From: Flavobacterium sp. CG_23.5
GTDB lineage: Bacteria; Bacteroidota; Bacteroidia; Flavobacteriales; Flavobacteriaceae
Length of the DNA stretch: 64,000 nucleotides
Reading direction: 5' to 3'
NCBI RefSeq assembly: GCF_017875765.1
Contig: NZ_JAGGNA010000001.1
Location: 3,499,001-3,563,000, forward strand
Numbering within the stretch: position 1 is the stretch's first letter; every line of letters starts with the position of its first letter. This document shows positions 52,892 through 62,670 of the stretch, piece by piece. The position numbers were made by a program, and so were the translations under genes. The notes under the pieces are model-generated. The model saw nothing but the letters and a program-made list of their open reading frames with translations. It was not told where the DNA came from and did not search any database.

Positions 52892-53161
52892 TTAGATTTT
52901 TTTAATCTCTTCAATAATTTTATTTTTCTTGTCCTCGTCTAATGTTGAATATTTTTTGTAGGAGTCAGTTGCAAACCATTTCCCTATGAGGTCTTCGAGT
53001 AATTTGGATTGTTTTTCATAAGCATTGCAAGTTCCACACATGGCTTTGTGCGCTTGTAATTGCACTTTTTCTTTTAAAGTCAAAGGAGTGAACATTTGTT
53101 TGTCGATTAACTCTGTTGTCTTTTTGCAGGGTCTCAACAATATTCTCATTACTGTATTCAT
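52892..53161 (-). CDS. Probable zinc-containing anti-sigma factor
   Basis: 89 residues. Cys 12 (CKKTTELIDK) and the H38-x3-C42-x2-C45 motif (AHKAMCGTC) form the ZAS/zf-HC2 type zinc site of anti-sigma factors. No transmembrane helix, so soluble; it may be redox-sensitive through its cysteines. It follows the ECF sigma gene by 23 bases, the standard arrangement for a cognate pair. Confidence 0.82.
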   Translation of the reverse strand: MNTVMRILLRPCKKTTELIDKQMFTPLTLKEKVQLQAHKAMCGTCNAYEKQSKLLEDLIGKWFATDSYKKYSTLDEDKKNKIIEEIKKI

Positions 53162-53184
53162 TTTCTTCGAATATTAAAGTTTGA

Positions 53185-53766
53185 TTAAACCCATTTTAAT
53201 TCTAGACATTTTTTTAAAAGTAGCTTAGATCGATGAACAATCTGCCAATAATTAGACGCAGTAATTTCTAATTCCTGACAAATGGTTTCTGTTTTTTTTT
53301 CGCTTAAATATTTGGAGGTTACGGCTAATTTCCATTTCTGTGGCAGGTCTTCCATACATGCTTCCATCACCGAATTAAAATCAGGATTGTCTAATAATTC
53401 CTCTTCTTGTTCCCAAACGGCATTGATATCATTCGTTTTCCAGCAGCCATATTTATTGAAAAGTCCATCAGAAATTTCATAACCACTATTTTCGGTCAAA
53501 CTGAAGTTTTTCTTTGTAGTTCGCGCAGTCAATCGGTAATAGTCAATCACTTTATTGTTGAGTATAGAAAACAACCAGGTCTTTGGTTGGCTTTTTCCTT
53601 GAAAACTATCTATTTTATGAAATGCAGCCAAGAAAGTATCCTGTACCAGATCTTCGGCAACTTCTTTGGAAGAAGTTTTAAAAAATGCCCAAGAATAGAG
53701 TTCATCACTAAATTGATTGACCCATTGCTCTAAAACGGATTTTGAATTTTCTTTTATCAGGTCCAT
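53185..53766 (-). CDS. ECF RNA polymerase sigma factor
   Basis: 193 residues. Region 2: ELYSWAFFKTSSKEVAEDLV and DTFLAAFHKIDSFQG with PKTWLFSILNNKVIDYYR. Region 4: LPQKWKLAVTSKYLSEKKT then the HTH ICQELEITASNYWQIVHRSK. Ends in CLELKWV, reminiscent of the TIGR02943 group. Paired with a zinc anti-sigma factor. The cluster it sits in contains two copies of a matching promoter-like sequence, so it probably drives that cluster. Confidence 0.93.
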   Translation of the reverse strand: MDLIKENSKSVLEQWVNQFSDELYSWAFFKTSSKEVAEDLVQDTFLAAFHKIDSFQGKSQPKTWLFSILNNKVIDYYRLTARTTKKNFSLTENSGYEISDGLFNKYGCWKTNDINAVWEQEEELLDNPDFNSVMEACMEDLPQKWKLAVTSKYLSEKKTETICQELEITASNYWQIVHRSKLLLKKCLELKWV

Positions 53767-53783
53767 TAATTTTGCCTATTTGG

Positions 53784-55130
53784 TTAAAAATCCAAATATA
53801 CTCTTTTTTCCGACCTTAAAATCTTACTTTTTTCATAAAAAAGGAAAAGGAAAACCGTACTATATTCGATAGCAATTAACCAATAATTTTCCGAGAATTC
53901 GGTTTTTGAGTAGGCGCTATAGCTGAGAATTATTGTGTAGCTCCATAAAAGAGGGTATTTGTAGGATGTAAAAACACCAATCAAAATAAGGTTGATTACA
54001 TACCAGGGATGCACTGTCGTGGAAGTGAAAAAATAGACAGTCAAAACTAATAACATGCTGTTGAACAGTGTGACACTATTTTTGTTTTTCTCTTTTAAAC
54101 CTTGGAAAGCAATATAAGCAACCATAAAAACAGGAATGATTTTTCCACTGATATGAATGATGTTGTATCCAGTTATCCAGAAACCAATCTGACGGATAAT
54201 GTAATAGATACTGGCGTTGAATTCAAAATTAGTAAACCACAATCCAATGGTTTCGCTATAATTCTGAATTAATTCTTTCGAAAGAAAGGGGAGGAAGAGC
54301 AACACATTTACACCAATAACAATAGTGTAAAACCAAATAGCCTTTTTCCATCCTAATTTTCTAAAATAGAGAGGCAAAAGTAATAATGGGAGCAATTTCA
54401 CAGAAATAGATAACGCCAAAATTAAGGCAGCTAATTTCCATTTATTTTGATCTAATAGGTACATTGCGCAAACAAAAAAGAAAAGCATGATTCCTTCAAA
54501 ATGCAAATTGCCGGTTAGTTCTATAATTATCAATGGATTTAATATATACCAAAAAATACGGTGCTTCTCCATTCCTAAGCGGACAAGTAATTTACCACCA
54601 AAATAAAACGTCCCAAAATCGGCAGCAATAATAAGGAGTCGCATACCTATTGCTGTTACCAGTATAGATTGCTGACTAAAAAAGGCCGCAACAGCAAAAA
54701 ATAATTGGTTTACGGGTGGATAATTAGAATAATGTCCTGCGCTCAAACTTCCCATTCCTTGATACAATTCATCGGCATTCGGAATAATAAAGGTGCTTTG
54801 ATTGATTAAGTCTTTCGGCAACTGCAAATAGGGATTTATATTTTCAAGGATAAGGTTTCCATCCCATATAAAGCGAAAATAATCTTGAGATAAATTGGGT
54901 AAAGACAAAAGAAAAACCAAGCGAAATACCATTGCTGCTCCAATTAAAAAAGGGAGATTGTCTTTCTGCAATTTTATAATTTGATAAAAAGAGACAAACA
55001 AAAAACTATAAGAAAGCAGTAAATAGAGGAAATCGGTTCGTTTTAAAACATAAGCGATATAGGCATAGATTAGAGTGCTTAATGCTAGAAAGCCATAGGA
55101 CTTTATGTTCTTTGAAGAATTCAAACTCAT
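53784..55130 (-). CDS. Polytopic membrane mannosyltransferase-like protein
   Basis: 448 residues with ten or more transmembrane helices. Resembles polyprenol-phosphate-dependent mannosyltransferases (GT-C fold): first-loop acidic motif [30 protein letters not shown] and a late [12 protein letters not shown] enzyme would take sugar from a lipid-phosphate carrier on the outer face of the membrane. The next gene upstream overlaps by 4 bases and the one above that resembles dolichyl-phosphate-mannose synthase, which could make the donor. Confidence 0.78.
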   Translation of the reverse strand: MSLNSSKNIKSYGFLALSTLIYAYIAYVLKRTDFLYLLLSYSFLFVSFYQIIKLQKDNLPFLIGAAMVFRLVFLLSLPNLSQDYFRFIWDGNLILENINPYLQLPKDLINQSTFIIPNADELYQGMGSLSAGHYSNYPPVNQLFFAVAAFFSQQSILVTAIGMRLLIIAADFGTFYFGGKLLVRLGMEKHRIFWYILNPLIIIELTGNLHFEGIMLFFFVCAMYLLDQNKWKLAALILALSISVKLLPLLLLPLYFRKLGWKKAIWFYTIVIGVNVLLFLPFLSKELIQNYSETIGLWFTNFEFNASIYYIIRQIGFWITGYNIIHISGKIIPVFMVAYIAFQGLKEKNKNSVTLFNSMLLVLTVYFFTSTTVHPWYVINLILIGVFTSYKYPLLWSYTIILSYSAYSKTEFSENYWLIAIEYSTVFLFLFYEKSKILRSEKRVYLDF

Positions 55131-56608
55131 TTATTGATTTGTATTGATTTGACAAATACAAAACTAAAACCGAGGAAAAGCATTAAATGTAAAGCAATCA
55201 AGCTGTAATCATTTAATCGAAAAGCACTATACATCGCAAAAATAAAGTAGAGGATCAATATTCCTTCAACAATGATGTTTTTTGAAATAGTATCTGAAAT
55301 ATAGCTATTCTGTTTCCATTTTTCTTTAAATCCTTCGATATTCAATTTTGGAGTACGCACGAATTCGCTTTTCTTACCCCACAAACCTTCTAATACTGCG
55401 ATGGAGTTGTGAAATGAAAATCCCATAGCGATGGTATAAAATGTGATGAATAAAGCAATATATGTTAGAAAATTTTTAAAACCGCCTCCATGAATACTTT
55501 TGTATGTCGCCCAGTAACTAATAAAAAAGAGGATGGACGTAATGACAAAAAAGACTAACAAGTCAAAAACTTTTTCAAATTGCGAGAACTCATTTTTGAT
55601 ATACAACATAGGTACACTTAAAACGGCCATTGTAAAAATAGCCAGAAACATAGTGCTGTTCAATAAATGCAACATTCCATGAGCTTTTGTTTTGAATCCA
55701 ATAGATTTTGATTGTAGAACGCGAGTGGCATTCTTGCTAAAATTTTCGGCGCCTCCTTTATTCCACCTAAACTGTTGGGATCGGGTGGCACTAATAATAG
55801 CAGGTAATTCAGCAGGTGTAACTACATTTTCTAGATATTTGAATTCCCAGTTTTTTAACTGAGCGCGATAACTCAAATCCAAGTCTTCGGTCAGGGTATC
55901 ACTCTCCCAGTTCCCCGCATCAAGGATGCATTGCTTTCTCCATACTCCAGCAGTTCCATTAAAATTGATGAAATGCAATTTAGAATTTCGTCCCACTTGT
56001 TCTAAAGTGAAATGAGCATCTAAAGCAAAAGCCTGAATCCTTGTCAAAACCGAATAATTGCGGTTCAGGTGTCCCCAGCGGGTTTGAACTACTCCAATTT
56101 TTGGATTTTTAAAATAAGGAATCGTTTTATAAAGCCAGTCTTTTTGAGGGACAAAATCAGCATCAAAAATAGCGATAAATTCTCCTTTGGCGCTGTCCAT
56201 ACCTTCCTTCAAGGCTCCTGCTTTAAAACCGTTTCTTTTGGTGCGTCTAATGTGCTTTATGTCCAGTCCAGACTCTGAAATTTGCTGGATTAATACTTCT
56301 GTTTCTAGAACACTATCGTCAGTGCTGTCATCAAGAACTTGAACTTCTAATCGGTTTTTTGGATAGTCCATTTGTGCGATTGTAGTTAATAAGCGTTCCA
56401 CTACATACTTTTCGTTAAAAATAGGAAGTTGAATGGTTACATAGGGAACTTCGCTGGCATTTGAAAGGTCATATTGTATAGACTGATCAGTACTCTTTTT
56501 ACTTTTTAAATAATTCAGCAGTAAGTTAAAATTGGCTAAACTATAGAAAAATAAGAGCAAAATCGAAATGCCATATAGAATTACAATAATATAAGTAAGT
56601 AGTAACAT
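55127..56608 (-). CDS. Processive-type membrane glycosyltransferase, family 2 (cellulose-synthase-like)
   Basis: 493 residues. Transmembrane helix 4-28; GT2 domain with DDSTDD (93-98), DAD (149-151), [11 protein letters not shown] with the catalytic Asp and QQFRWNKGG (QxxRW); then four C-terminal helices. This arrangement is typical of cellulose-synthase-like or glucosylceramide-synthase-like enzymes. Overlaps the downstream gene (ATGA) and lies 1 base after the upstream GT2 gene, so the three form one translational unit. Confidence 0.88.
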   Translation of the reverse strand: MLLLTYIIVILYGISILLLFFYSLANFNLLLNYLKSKKSTDQSIQYDLSNASEVPYVTIQLPIFNEKYVVERLLTTIAQMDYPKNRLEVQVLDDSTDDSVLETEVLIQQISESGLDIKHIRRTKRNGFKAGALKEGMDSAKGEFIAIFDADFVPQKDWLYKTIPYFKNPKIGVVQTRWGHLNRNYSVLTRIQAFALDAHFTLEQVGRNSKLHFINFNGTAGVWRKQCILDAGNWESDTLTEDLDLSYRAQLKNWEFKYLENVVTPAELPAIISATRSQQFRWNKGGAENFSKNATRVLQSKSIGFKTKAHGMLHLLNSTMFLAIFTMAVLSVPMLYIKNEFSQFEKVFDLLVFFVITSILFFISYWATYKSIHGGGFKNFLTYIALFITFYTIAMGFSFHNSIAVLEGLWGKKSEFVRTPKLNIEGFKEKWKQNSYISDTISKNIIVEGILILYFIFAMYSAFRLNDYSLIALHLMLFLGFSFVFVKSIQINK

Positions 56609-56609
56609 A

Positions 56610-57299
56610 TTATTTAAATGCGTATTTAAAAATCCAGCCTATTATTTTTATTCCAGCCATAATGCTTCCTTTTAAAGTACCTGATACTTTTGAAACTCCT
56701 ATTCTATTTTTGTAGCGTACAGGAATTTCTACGTAAGACATTTTTTGTTTTAGAACTTTAAGCTGCATTTCGACTGTCCATCCATAGGTTTTATCTTCCA
56801 TATGTAAGGCGACTAATTTTTCATATTTAATGGCTCTAAAGGGACCTAAGTCAGTAAATGTAGCATTAAAAAAGTTTTTCATTAACGTTGTTGCCAACCA
56901 ATTTCCAAAAATCTGCTGTGGTGTCATCGAATGTTTTTCCCTTAGATGGGCTACTCTGGCACCAATAACAAAATCAATACTATCATTCACGATGGGAGCA
57001 ATGATTTGAGTTAATTCCTCCGGATAATCAGAATAATCTCCATCCAAAAAAACAATAATATCTGGCTTCTTTTCTAGCTGAGCAATGTATTCCATTCCTT
57101 TGAGACAAGCATAACCGTACCCTTTTCTATTTTCAGATAGTACTGTCGCTCCAGCATTCTTCGCTACATGAATCGTATTATCTGTAGAATTATTGCTGAT
57201 AACAATTATTTCCGAAACGCTGTTAGGAATATCTTTAATGACATGCCCTATGGATTTTTCTTCGTTATAAGCAGGAATAATTACTTTGATGTTCTTCAT
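56610..57299 (-). CDS. GT2 glycosyltransferase, dolichyl-phosphate-mannose-synthase-like
   Basis: 229 residues. IIPAYNEEKSIGHVI start, VISNNSTDNT, LDGDYSDYPEE (Asp-x-Asp metal motif) and GPFRAIKYE. No large membrane domain; a weak C-terminal hydrophobic end (GIKIIGWIFKYAFK). Probably transfers a sugar from a nucleotide donor to a polyprenyl phosphate, supplying the GT-C enzyme of the same operon (inference). Confidence 0.85.
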   Translation of the reverse strand: MKNIKVIIPAYNEEKSIGHVIKDIPNSVSEIIVISNNSTDNTIHVAKNAGATVLSENRKGYGYACLKGMEYIAQLEKKPDIIVFLDGDYSDYPEELTQIIAPIVNDSIDFVIGARVAHLREKHSMTPQQIFGNWLATTLMKNFFNATFTDLGPFRAIKYEKLVALHMEDKTYGWTVEMQLKVLKQKMSYVEIPVRYKNRIGVSKVSGTLKGSIMAGIKIIGWIFKYAFK

Positions 57300-57371
57300 A
57301 TTGTGTTTTGAGTCTTTTTACATAAAGACTGATTACTTGGGCGAAAATAAGGATAAAAAAAAAGGAGATAC

Positions 57372-58964
57372 TTATTTTTGGTTAATTAAATCCATTAAAT
57401 CGACATCGTTTCCTAGCAGAATTTCATTCGAATTGATTCGGCCTGCTGGTGTATCATTTTCTAATTTCAATACTCCTCTAGGACATACTGCCGCACATAT
57501 ACCGCAACCTACGCAGGAAGAACGAACAATGTTTTCTCCTTTTTCAGCGTAACTGCGAACATCAATCCCCATTTCACAATAAGTAGAACAATTACCGCAA
57601 GAAATACATTGACCACCATTAGTAGTTATTCTAAATTTTGAAAATAATCTTTGTTGTAAACCTAAAATTGCAGCCATGGGGCATCCAAAACGACACCACA
57701 CCCGATTTCCAAAAATAGGATAAAATCCTACCCCAATTACGCCACTAAAAATCGATCCTATTGCGAATGCATACCATTCTCTTAGCGAATTAGTATTTAT
57801 GAATAATATGTTTTCATTCCCCGAAAAGTAATTAATTAATATAGCACCAATAATGATAACCATTAGGGTCAGTAGCGTGTATACCGCATCAGTATCCAAT
57901 TCTTTTCTTTTAAATATATAAATAGCACTTGTGAATAGCGATAGAAATACTACCACCCCCCAAATGAATTGATTGCGGGTTACTAAACTCAATTCAGGAT
58001 TTGTAGATAAAAAAGAATAGATCACTGCAATTGTCATAATCAGAGAAAAAGCCAAAACAGAATGAATTAACCAGCGCTCAATTTTCCAGGATGTTGCAGT
58101 CTTACTGGATAGATGTCTAAAACTATCTCCGGCAGTTTCGGCCAGACCACCGCAACCACAAACCCAAGAACAATACCAACGTTTTCCATAAAAATAGGTC
58201 AGAATAGGGGAGATGATAAAAATCATAGCTATCCCGAATAGCAACATGAACATGCCTAAATTGCCTCCTTGAAGCATATTCTTTAAATGCCAGTCATTGA
58301 AAAAATAATAATTTAGTGGCCACATGTTTTTCAAATCCTTGGCAAAATAAGCTTTCTCAGGATTCAATTTTTCGAGTATTTCAGGAATTAAGAAAGCAAA
58401 TCCCAACTGAAAAAACATAACCGAAATCGTACGTACTAACTGATACTTATTATGAAGGTATTTTAAAATAAACTTATAGCCCAATCCCAGAATGGCAACG
58501 GTATATAATGTTCCGTACACAAACCATTGGCTAGCTGCTTTTCCATTTAAAATGTAACTTAAAGGATCAAAAAACCCAACAATTCCAGTGTTTGTTCCGC
58601 CGTCTTGATTCAGTCCTAAATATTTTGGAAACCAGTACAATACAATATAAAAAGAGGTTAGTATAATGCCCGTCATCCAAGCCCAACTTCCTTTATTAGT
58701 AAAGTTTTTATGCCACACGCCGTTGTTTTTTATTCCCTCTGGTTGGTTCAGGTAAGTTCTATTGGCATAGACAACAATTCCGGTAAAAATGGCAACGATA
58801 GATCCTGCTAGCCAAAATCCTTTATTAGGGAAAGAAACATTAAATAAGGCTAATGTCATAATGAAGAGGCCTAGTAACCCAAGTGTAATACCTAATTTCT
58901 GGATTCCATCAATCTGCTGGTTCTCGTGAGAGGCGATGGATATATTTTTAACTGATTTGCTCAT
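57372..58964 (-). CDS. Membrane-bound 4Fe-4S protein (NapH/CcoG-like)
   Basis: 530 residues with about ten transmembrane helices. YCSWVCGCGGLAET (about 265) and CRFGCPMAA (about 430) are the paired cysteine loops of NapH-type quinol-linked proteins. Two ferredoxin-type motifs follow: CISCGNCSTYC and CVGCGICAAVCPRG. It should carry electrons between a quinol or flavoprotein and an acceptor at the membrane. Its gene is 1 base after the FAD oxidoreductase gene, so the two probably work as a pair. Confidence 0.88.
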   Translation of the reverse strand: MSKSVKNISIASHENQQIDGIQKLGITLGLLGLFIMTLALFNVSFPNKGFWLAGSIVAIFTGIVVYANRTYLNQPEGIKNNGVWHKNFTNKGSWAWMTGIILTSFYIVLYWFPKYLGLNQDGGTNTGIVGFFDPLSYILNGKAASQWFVYGTLYTVAILGLGYKFILKYLHNKYQLVRTISVMFFQLGFAFLIPEILEKLNPEKAYFAKDLKNMWPLNYYFFNDWHLKNMLQGGNLGMFMLLFGIAMIFIISPILTYFYGKRWYCSWVCGCGGLAETAGDSFRHLSSKTATSWKIERWLIHSVLAFSLIMTIAVIYSFLSTNPELSLVTRNQFIWGVVVFLSLFTSAIYIFKRKELDTDAVYTLLTLMVIIIGAILINYFSGNENILFINTNSLREWYAFAIGSIFSGVIGVGFYPIFGNRVWCRFGCPMAAILGLQQRLFSKFRITTNGGQCISCGNCSTYCEMGIDVRSYAEKGENIVRSSCVGCGICAAVCPRGVLKLENDTPAGRINSNEILLGNDVDLMDLINQK

Positions 58965-58965
58965 T

Positions 58966-60261
58966 TTATATTGTTTTTACACTAACGAATTGGCTAATAA
59001 ATTGCTTTTGGATTTCTTCGGTATGAGAAGTAAATAATTCTGGGTCAAAATTAGCTTCAGCCAAATGATGAATAACATAATCTACCTTTTCTTTGTTTGT
59101 CAGGACTTTGTCAAAGAACTCGTGACGCATCCGTATCCCAAAAGTATTGATTCCTAAAAAAGTTCGTTCTTTTTTGTCAAATGAAATCCGGATTGCTTTT
59201 TTACCCGATTTATGTTCCCAGTAGAACTGTTCCTCATCCTCTTTGGCTTTAGCCCAAACCCATCCATACGTTTGATATTCAATGTCTAAAAACTTAGCCG
59301 AATTGAACCAATGCCCCGGCTTATATGCGGTCCGAGTGCCGGTTAATGTTTGTGCCAATACTTCTCCCATCATGCGACCAGTATACCAAACGGCTTCTAT
59401 TGGTCGGCGTAAATCAATGGCTTCATGCTGTTCTGCACAGTCTCCTATAGCGTAAATATCCTTGATATTCGTTTCTAAGAAACGGTTTACTTTCACTCCT
59501 TTTCCTAATTCTATTCCGGAATCTTTTAAGAAATCAATGTTTGGTGAAACACCAGTTGTTAGACCAACAATCTCGCAATCAATAGTTTCTCCTTTATCCG
59601 TCACGACTGCTCTGGCATGTCCTTTTTCATCCGAAAGAATTTCGACCAAATTAGTATCTAATCTTAAATCGATATGATGTTCCAGAATATGGCGGTTGAT
59701 CATTTGGCTTTCGCCGAAAGGCAAAACACCGCCCCAAAAACTTTTTTCACGGACCAAAAAAGTGACAGAGATATTGCGGGAACGCAACATTTCGGCTAAT
59801 TCGATACCAATTAAACCACCACCTACTATAACAGCGCGTTTAGTGGAAGGTGCCCAATTCTCTAAAGCTTCTAAATCCTGTTTATGGTAGAGACCAGTAA
59901 CACCTTTTAAATCTTGTCCTGGCCATCCAAATTTATTGGATTTTGATCCAGTGGCAATTACTAATTTATCAAAAGCAATTCTTTCTTTGCTCAGTAAGAC
60001 AATTTCTTTTGAATCAGGAACTACATTCGTAACTAATCCTTGAACGAGATCAATCTTATTTTTTTTCCAAAAATCATTTTCATAGGATTGCGTGTGCTCA
60101 AACTTCATGTGTCCCATAAACACATACATCAAAGCGGTACGAGAAAAGAAAAACTCAGTTTCAGAAGAGACAATAATAATTTTTGAATCCGATTTTTTTC
60201 GAATGTGACGCGCAAGCGTAACTCCCGCAATTCCGTTACCTATAATGACAATACGTTCCAT
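58966..60261 (-). CDS. FAD-dependent NAD(P)H oxidoreductase
   Basis: 431 residues, glutathione-reductase-like two-dinucleotide fold. FAD motif IIGNGIAGVTLARHI at 4-18; NAD motif AVIVGGGLIGIELAE; second FAD motif DIYAIGDCAE. No CxxxxC redox disulfide, so it resembles ferredoxin or rubredoxin reductases and the nitrite reductase NAD-binding part. Paired with the membrane Fe-S protein, it could pass NAD(P)H electrons into the membrane. Confidence 0.9.
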   Translation of the reverse strand: MERIVIIGNGIAGVTLARHIRKKSDSKIIIVSSETEFFFSRTALMYVFMGHMKFEHTQSYENDFWKKNKIDLVQGLVTNVVPDSKEIVLLSKERIAFDKLVIATGSKSNKFGWPGQDLKGVTGLYHKQDLEALENWAPSTKRAVIVGGGLIGIELAEMLRSRNISVTFLVREKSFWGGVLPFGESQMINRHILEHHIDLRLDTNLVEILSDEKGHARAVVTDKGETIDCEIVGLTTGVSPNIDFLKDSGIELGKGVKVNRFLETNIKDIYAIGDCAEQHEAIDLRRPIEAVWYTGRMMGEVLAQTLTGTRTAYKPGHWFNSAKFLDIEYQTYGWVWAKAKEDEEQFYWEHKSGKKAIRISFDKKERTFLGINTFGIRMRHEFFDKVLTNKEKVDYVIHHLAEANFDPELFTSHTEEIQKQFISQFVSVKTI

Positions 60262-60343
60262 ATTAAATGAATTTGTTCGTTATATTTTCAATAAAAAGCT
60301 GCACCATCGACTTTTAAAGTTAGACATTTAAAATTAAACTACT

Positions 60344-61099
60344 CTATTTCATTTTAAAGTTAGCTCCAGGCGTAAAATAATCCGTATCCGCTTTAACAAA
60401 TTTGATATCGGTTAGCGTTGCATGTCCTAATTCATCGGTAAGACCTTTTCCATCTTCCCATCCCCAGAAAACCCATTTTGTCGCCATAGGAATACCATCC
60501 ACTTCTTTATATTCTAAATACTGAATCGCATGCGGATTTTTTTCAGCGGCTTCTTTACCTGCTTTTATGGTTACAATATAAGCTGCTTTTTCCAGTAATT
60601 TTGTTGTTTTATCAGCATAAACCACGTACCAATCATCTGGCGCATCGCCAGTTCCTCTTTTAAATGTTAACTTTTCAGTCAGGTAATTTTTCTGATTTTT
60701 TTCTTTGTTATCATACTTATTCCATATCGTTCCTGGATCAGTCAATTTATAAGGAAAAAGGAAAAAATATTCCCAGGTGAAAGCATCAAATCGAACAGAT
60801 TCTTCATTTGGAATTGTTGAAGAATAGAACACTTTATCTTTATCAAAAATAATTTTCGCACCATTTTTATACTCAATTACCCCTTTAGTAGAATTGGTAA
60901 GAATAGTAAATTTGGCCTCCATTCTTTCTTTTCCGCCAAACTCTAATTTTAAATTAAACTGCACCGCTTCTTTAGTTAAAAAATCTTCTTTATGGTGCGC
61001 CTCTTCAACTTCGACTGTAAATTCTGAGTTTTCTTCATTTGATTTACATCCAATAAGTATAAAAATGGAAACTATTAAAACGAGGGCAATTTTTTTCAT
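60344..61099 (-). CDS. DUF6503-type lipoprotein
   Basis: 251 residues. Lipobox LIGC (Cys 18), then a His-rich stretch EEAHHKED. Beta-rich body with WEYFFLFPYKL and YADKTTKLLEKAAYIVT, which I associate with DUF6503, an LolA-like lipid-binding fold in other families. Function unknown; a periplasmic lipid- or heme-related carrier is possible. 64 bases after the TIGR04283-type gene and 82 before the oxidoreductase gene. Confidence 0.75.
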   Translation of the reverse strand: MKKIALVLIVSIFILIGCKSNEENSEFTVEVEEAHHKEDFLTKEAVQFNLKLEFGGKERMEAKFTILTNSTKGVIEYKNGAKIIFDKDKVFYSSTIPNEESVRFDAFTWEYFFLFPYKLTDPGTIWNKYDNKEKNQKNYLTEKLTFKRGTGDAPDDWYVVYADKTTKLLEKAAYIVTIKAGKEAAEKNPHAIQYLEYKEVDGIPMATKWVFWGWEDGKGLTDELGHATLTDIKFVKADTDYFTPGANFKMK

Positions 61100-61163
61100 C
61101 AGGAACTATTTAATTTTGTAGTCGTTGTTTTTAAGCTGTCAAATTTGTTTTCGAAAGATAAGC

Positions 61164-61856
61164 TTACAGGATATTTTTTTTATAATACTGAAGCATACTT
61201 TCAGTAGAGTGACCTAATCTGCGTTTAAGATGAATGATACTAAAATGGTATTGTAAACGCCAAACCCCATTTTGCTGATATCTCCGAGCCGAAGTAATTA
61301 CATAATCAGGAAGTACGACAAATTGTTTTTTAGCGTAAAGCCTAGTAATAATTTCATTATCTTCATAAATGATAAAATGCTCATCAAAGCACTTTATTTC
61401 TTTAAATAATTGTTTAGTGATAAACAGCGACTGATCCCCGCCACGGCAGGAAATATGATTGAATCGAGTGAACCATTGAGAAATCATTAAAACAGGATGT
61501 CTATAATCAAATTTCATTCGGAAACAGCCTGCTAGATTTCCCTTTTGAACTGCATCATTTATAATGCGGTCAAATTGCTGCGGGGGTAAACTATCACAAT
61601 GCAAAAAATAAAGAATGTTTCCTGTTGCCGCTTTGGCTCCTGCATTCATTTGTATGGCTCTCCCTTTTTCTGCTTGGATTATTTTTACATTGGAATTAGT
61701 TCTTATTTTTTCTTGCGAATCATCCGTGCTGCAGCCATCAACAAAGATTATTTCGATTGACTCTTTTTGAAATGTTTTATTTTCAAGATGTGATAGCAGC
61801 TTGATGATGCTGTTTACTTCATTATAAATGGGTATTATTATCGAAATTTTATTCAT
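61164..61856 (-). CDS. TIGR04283-type family 2 glycosyltransferase
   Basis: 230 residues. IIPIYNEVNSI, IFVDGCSTDDS, then the diagnostic EKGRAIQMNAGAKAATG and LYFLHCDSLPP, later RGGDQSLFI. The family is linked with arsenosugar genes in some bacteria and named accordingly, but ArsS is absent here. Overlaps the DUF547 stop by 8 bases, so translation is coupled. Confidence 0.88.
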   Translation of the reverse strand: MNKISIIIPIYNEVNSIIKLLSHLENKTFQKESIEIIFVDGCSTDDSQEKIRTNSNVKIIQAEKGRAIQMNAGAKAATGNILYFLHCDSLPPQQFDRIINDAVQKGNLAGCFRMKFDYRHPVLMISQWFTRFNHISCRGGDQSLFITKQLFKEIKCFDEHFIIYEDNEIITRLYAKKQFVVLPDYVITSARRYQQNGVWRLQYHFSIIHLKRRLGHSTESMLQYYKKNIL

Positions 61857-62604
61857 TCAAACTCCAGTTGTATTCCTTGTAATTTACTTTTGCTTTACTA
61901 CTAATTTTAACGGTACTGTATTGATTTAAAAAATCAATAAGCGTCCCTTTTTTCTTAAAGTCACCTGAGAACCAATCAAATATTTTTGAAATGTCAATTT
62001 TGTTTGCAGTTATAGTGTTCTTTGTTTTGTCATTAATGAAACTTTTTGCAGAAGCGGTTAATTGCTGGTCTAATTTCGCTTCAGTATAGGCTTCATTTAG
62101 TAAATTTGGACAAGAAAAAGAAGCGCAATTGATAGCAAAATGAATTCTTGGTTCGTCCATTTTTCGAAGTATTTCATGTTCGATTTCTTCTAAACTGTAT
62201 TTTTTGTTTCCTAAAGAAAAGAACTTTTTACCCCATGGATCATTGATGTCCTTGATGCTTTTGGTTGGATAATTGTCTAAAATTAACTTCACAGTATAGG
62301 CATTGTAAGCATTTATCCAATAGGAAAGTGTAGCGTTTTTAGACCACGATTTTGCTGGAACATTTGCCGATAGCTCATTAAGATACCCTTGCAGTTGGTT
62401 GCTGTCTTTTTGAAAGGCTTTATAATTTACTTTTCCGTTTTTAGAAACGTTCTTTTGCAATAAGGCATTCCATTTAGCATGATTCATAGTCTGTTCGACC
62501 GCTGTAGTAGTTTGGTATGCTGCAGTTGGAATTTCAGTATTATTTTTATTTTTTCCACAAGAAAGCAGTGGCAAAAGGAGTAGGGCTAAAAAATATTTTT
62601 TCAT
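61849..62604 (-). CDS. DUF547 lipoprotein
   Basis: About 251 residues from ATG 62604 (MKKYFLALLLLPLLSCG, lipobox Cys 16). DUF547 core: YWINAYNAYTVKLILDNYPT and IHFAINCASFSCPNL, with the conserved Asn-Ala-Tyr and Cys-Ala-Ser-Cys elements. The biochemical role of DUF547 is not established. A promoter-like ECF site lies 26-57 bases upstream, so this gene may start a sub-operon. Confidence 0.85.
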   Translation of the reverse strand: MKKYFLALLLLPLLSCGKNKNNTEIPTAAYQTTTAVEQTMNHAKWNALLQKNVSKNGKVNYKAFQKDSNQLQGYLNELSANVPAKSWSKNATLSYWINAYNAYTVKLILDNYPTKSIKDINDPWGKKFFSLGNKKYSLEEIEHEILRKMDEPRIHFAINCASFSCPNLLNEAYTEAKLDQQLTASAKSFINDKTKNTITANKIDISKIFDWFSGDFKKKGTLIDFLNQYSTVKISSKAKVNYKEYNWSLNE

Positions 62605-62629
62605 GGGTACTATTTTTAAATTATACAAG

Positions 62630-62661
62630 TATAGACAGTGATAGAAGCAATTCCTGACAAA
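62630..62661 (-). promoter_or_regulatory. Candidate ECF-sigma promoter of the DUF547 sub-operon
   Basis: Minus strand TTTGTCAGGAATT, 11 nt, TGTCTATA; identical blocks and spacing to 52850-52881, while the 11-nt spacers differ. Predicted start of transcription about 20 bases before ATG 62604. Confidence 0.7.
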
Positions 62662-62670
62662 AAAAAGAAA

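Noticed and set aside
57312..57329. GTCTTT ... AAAGAC hairpin as an operon-splitting terminator upstream of the GT2 gene
   Set aside because: The 6-bp stem has no T-run on the minus strand. It may be a weak attenuator but is not called.
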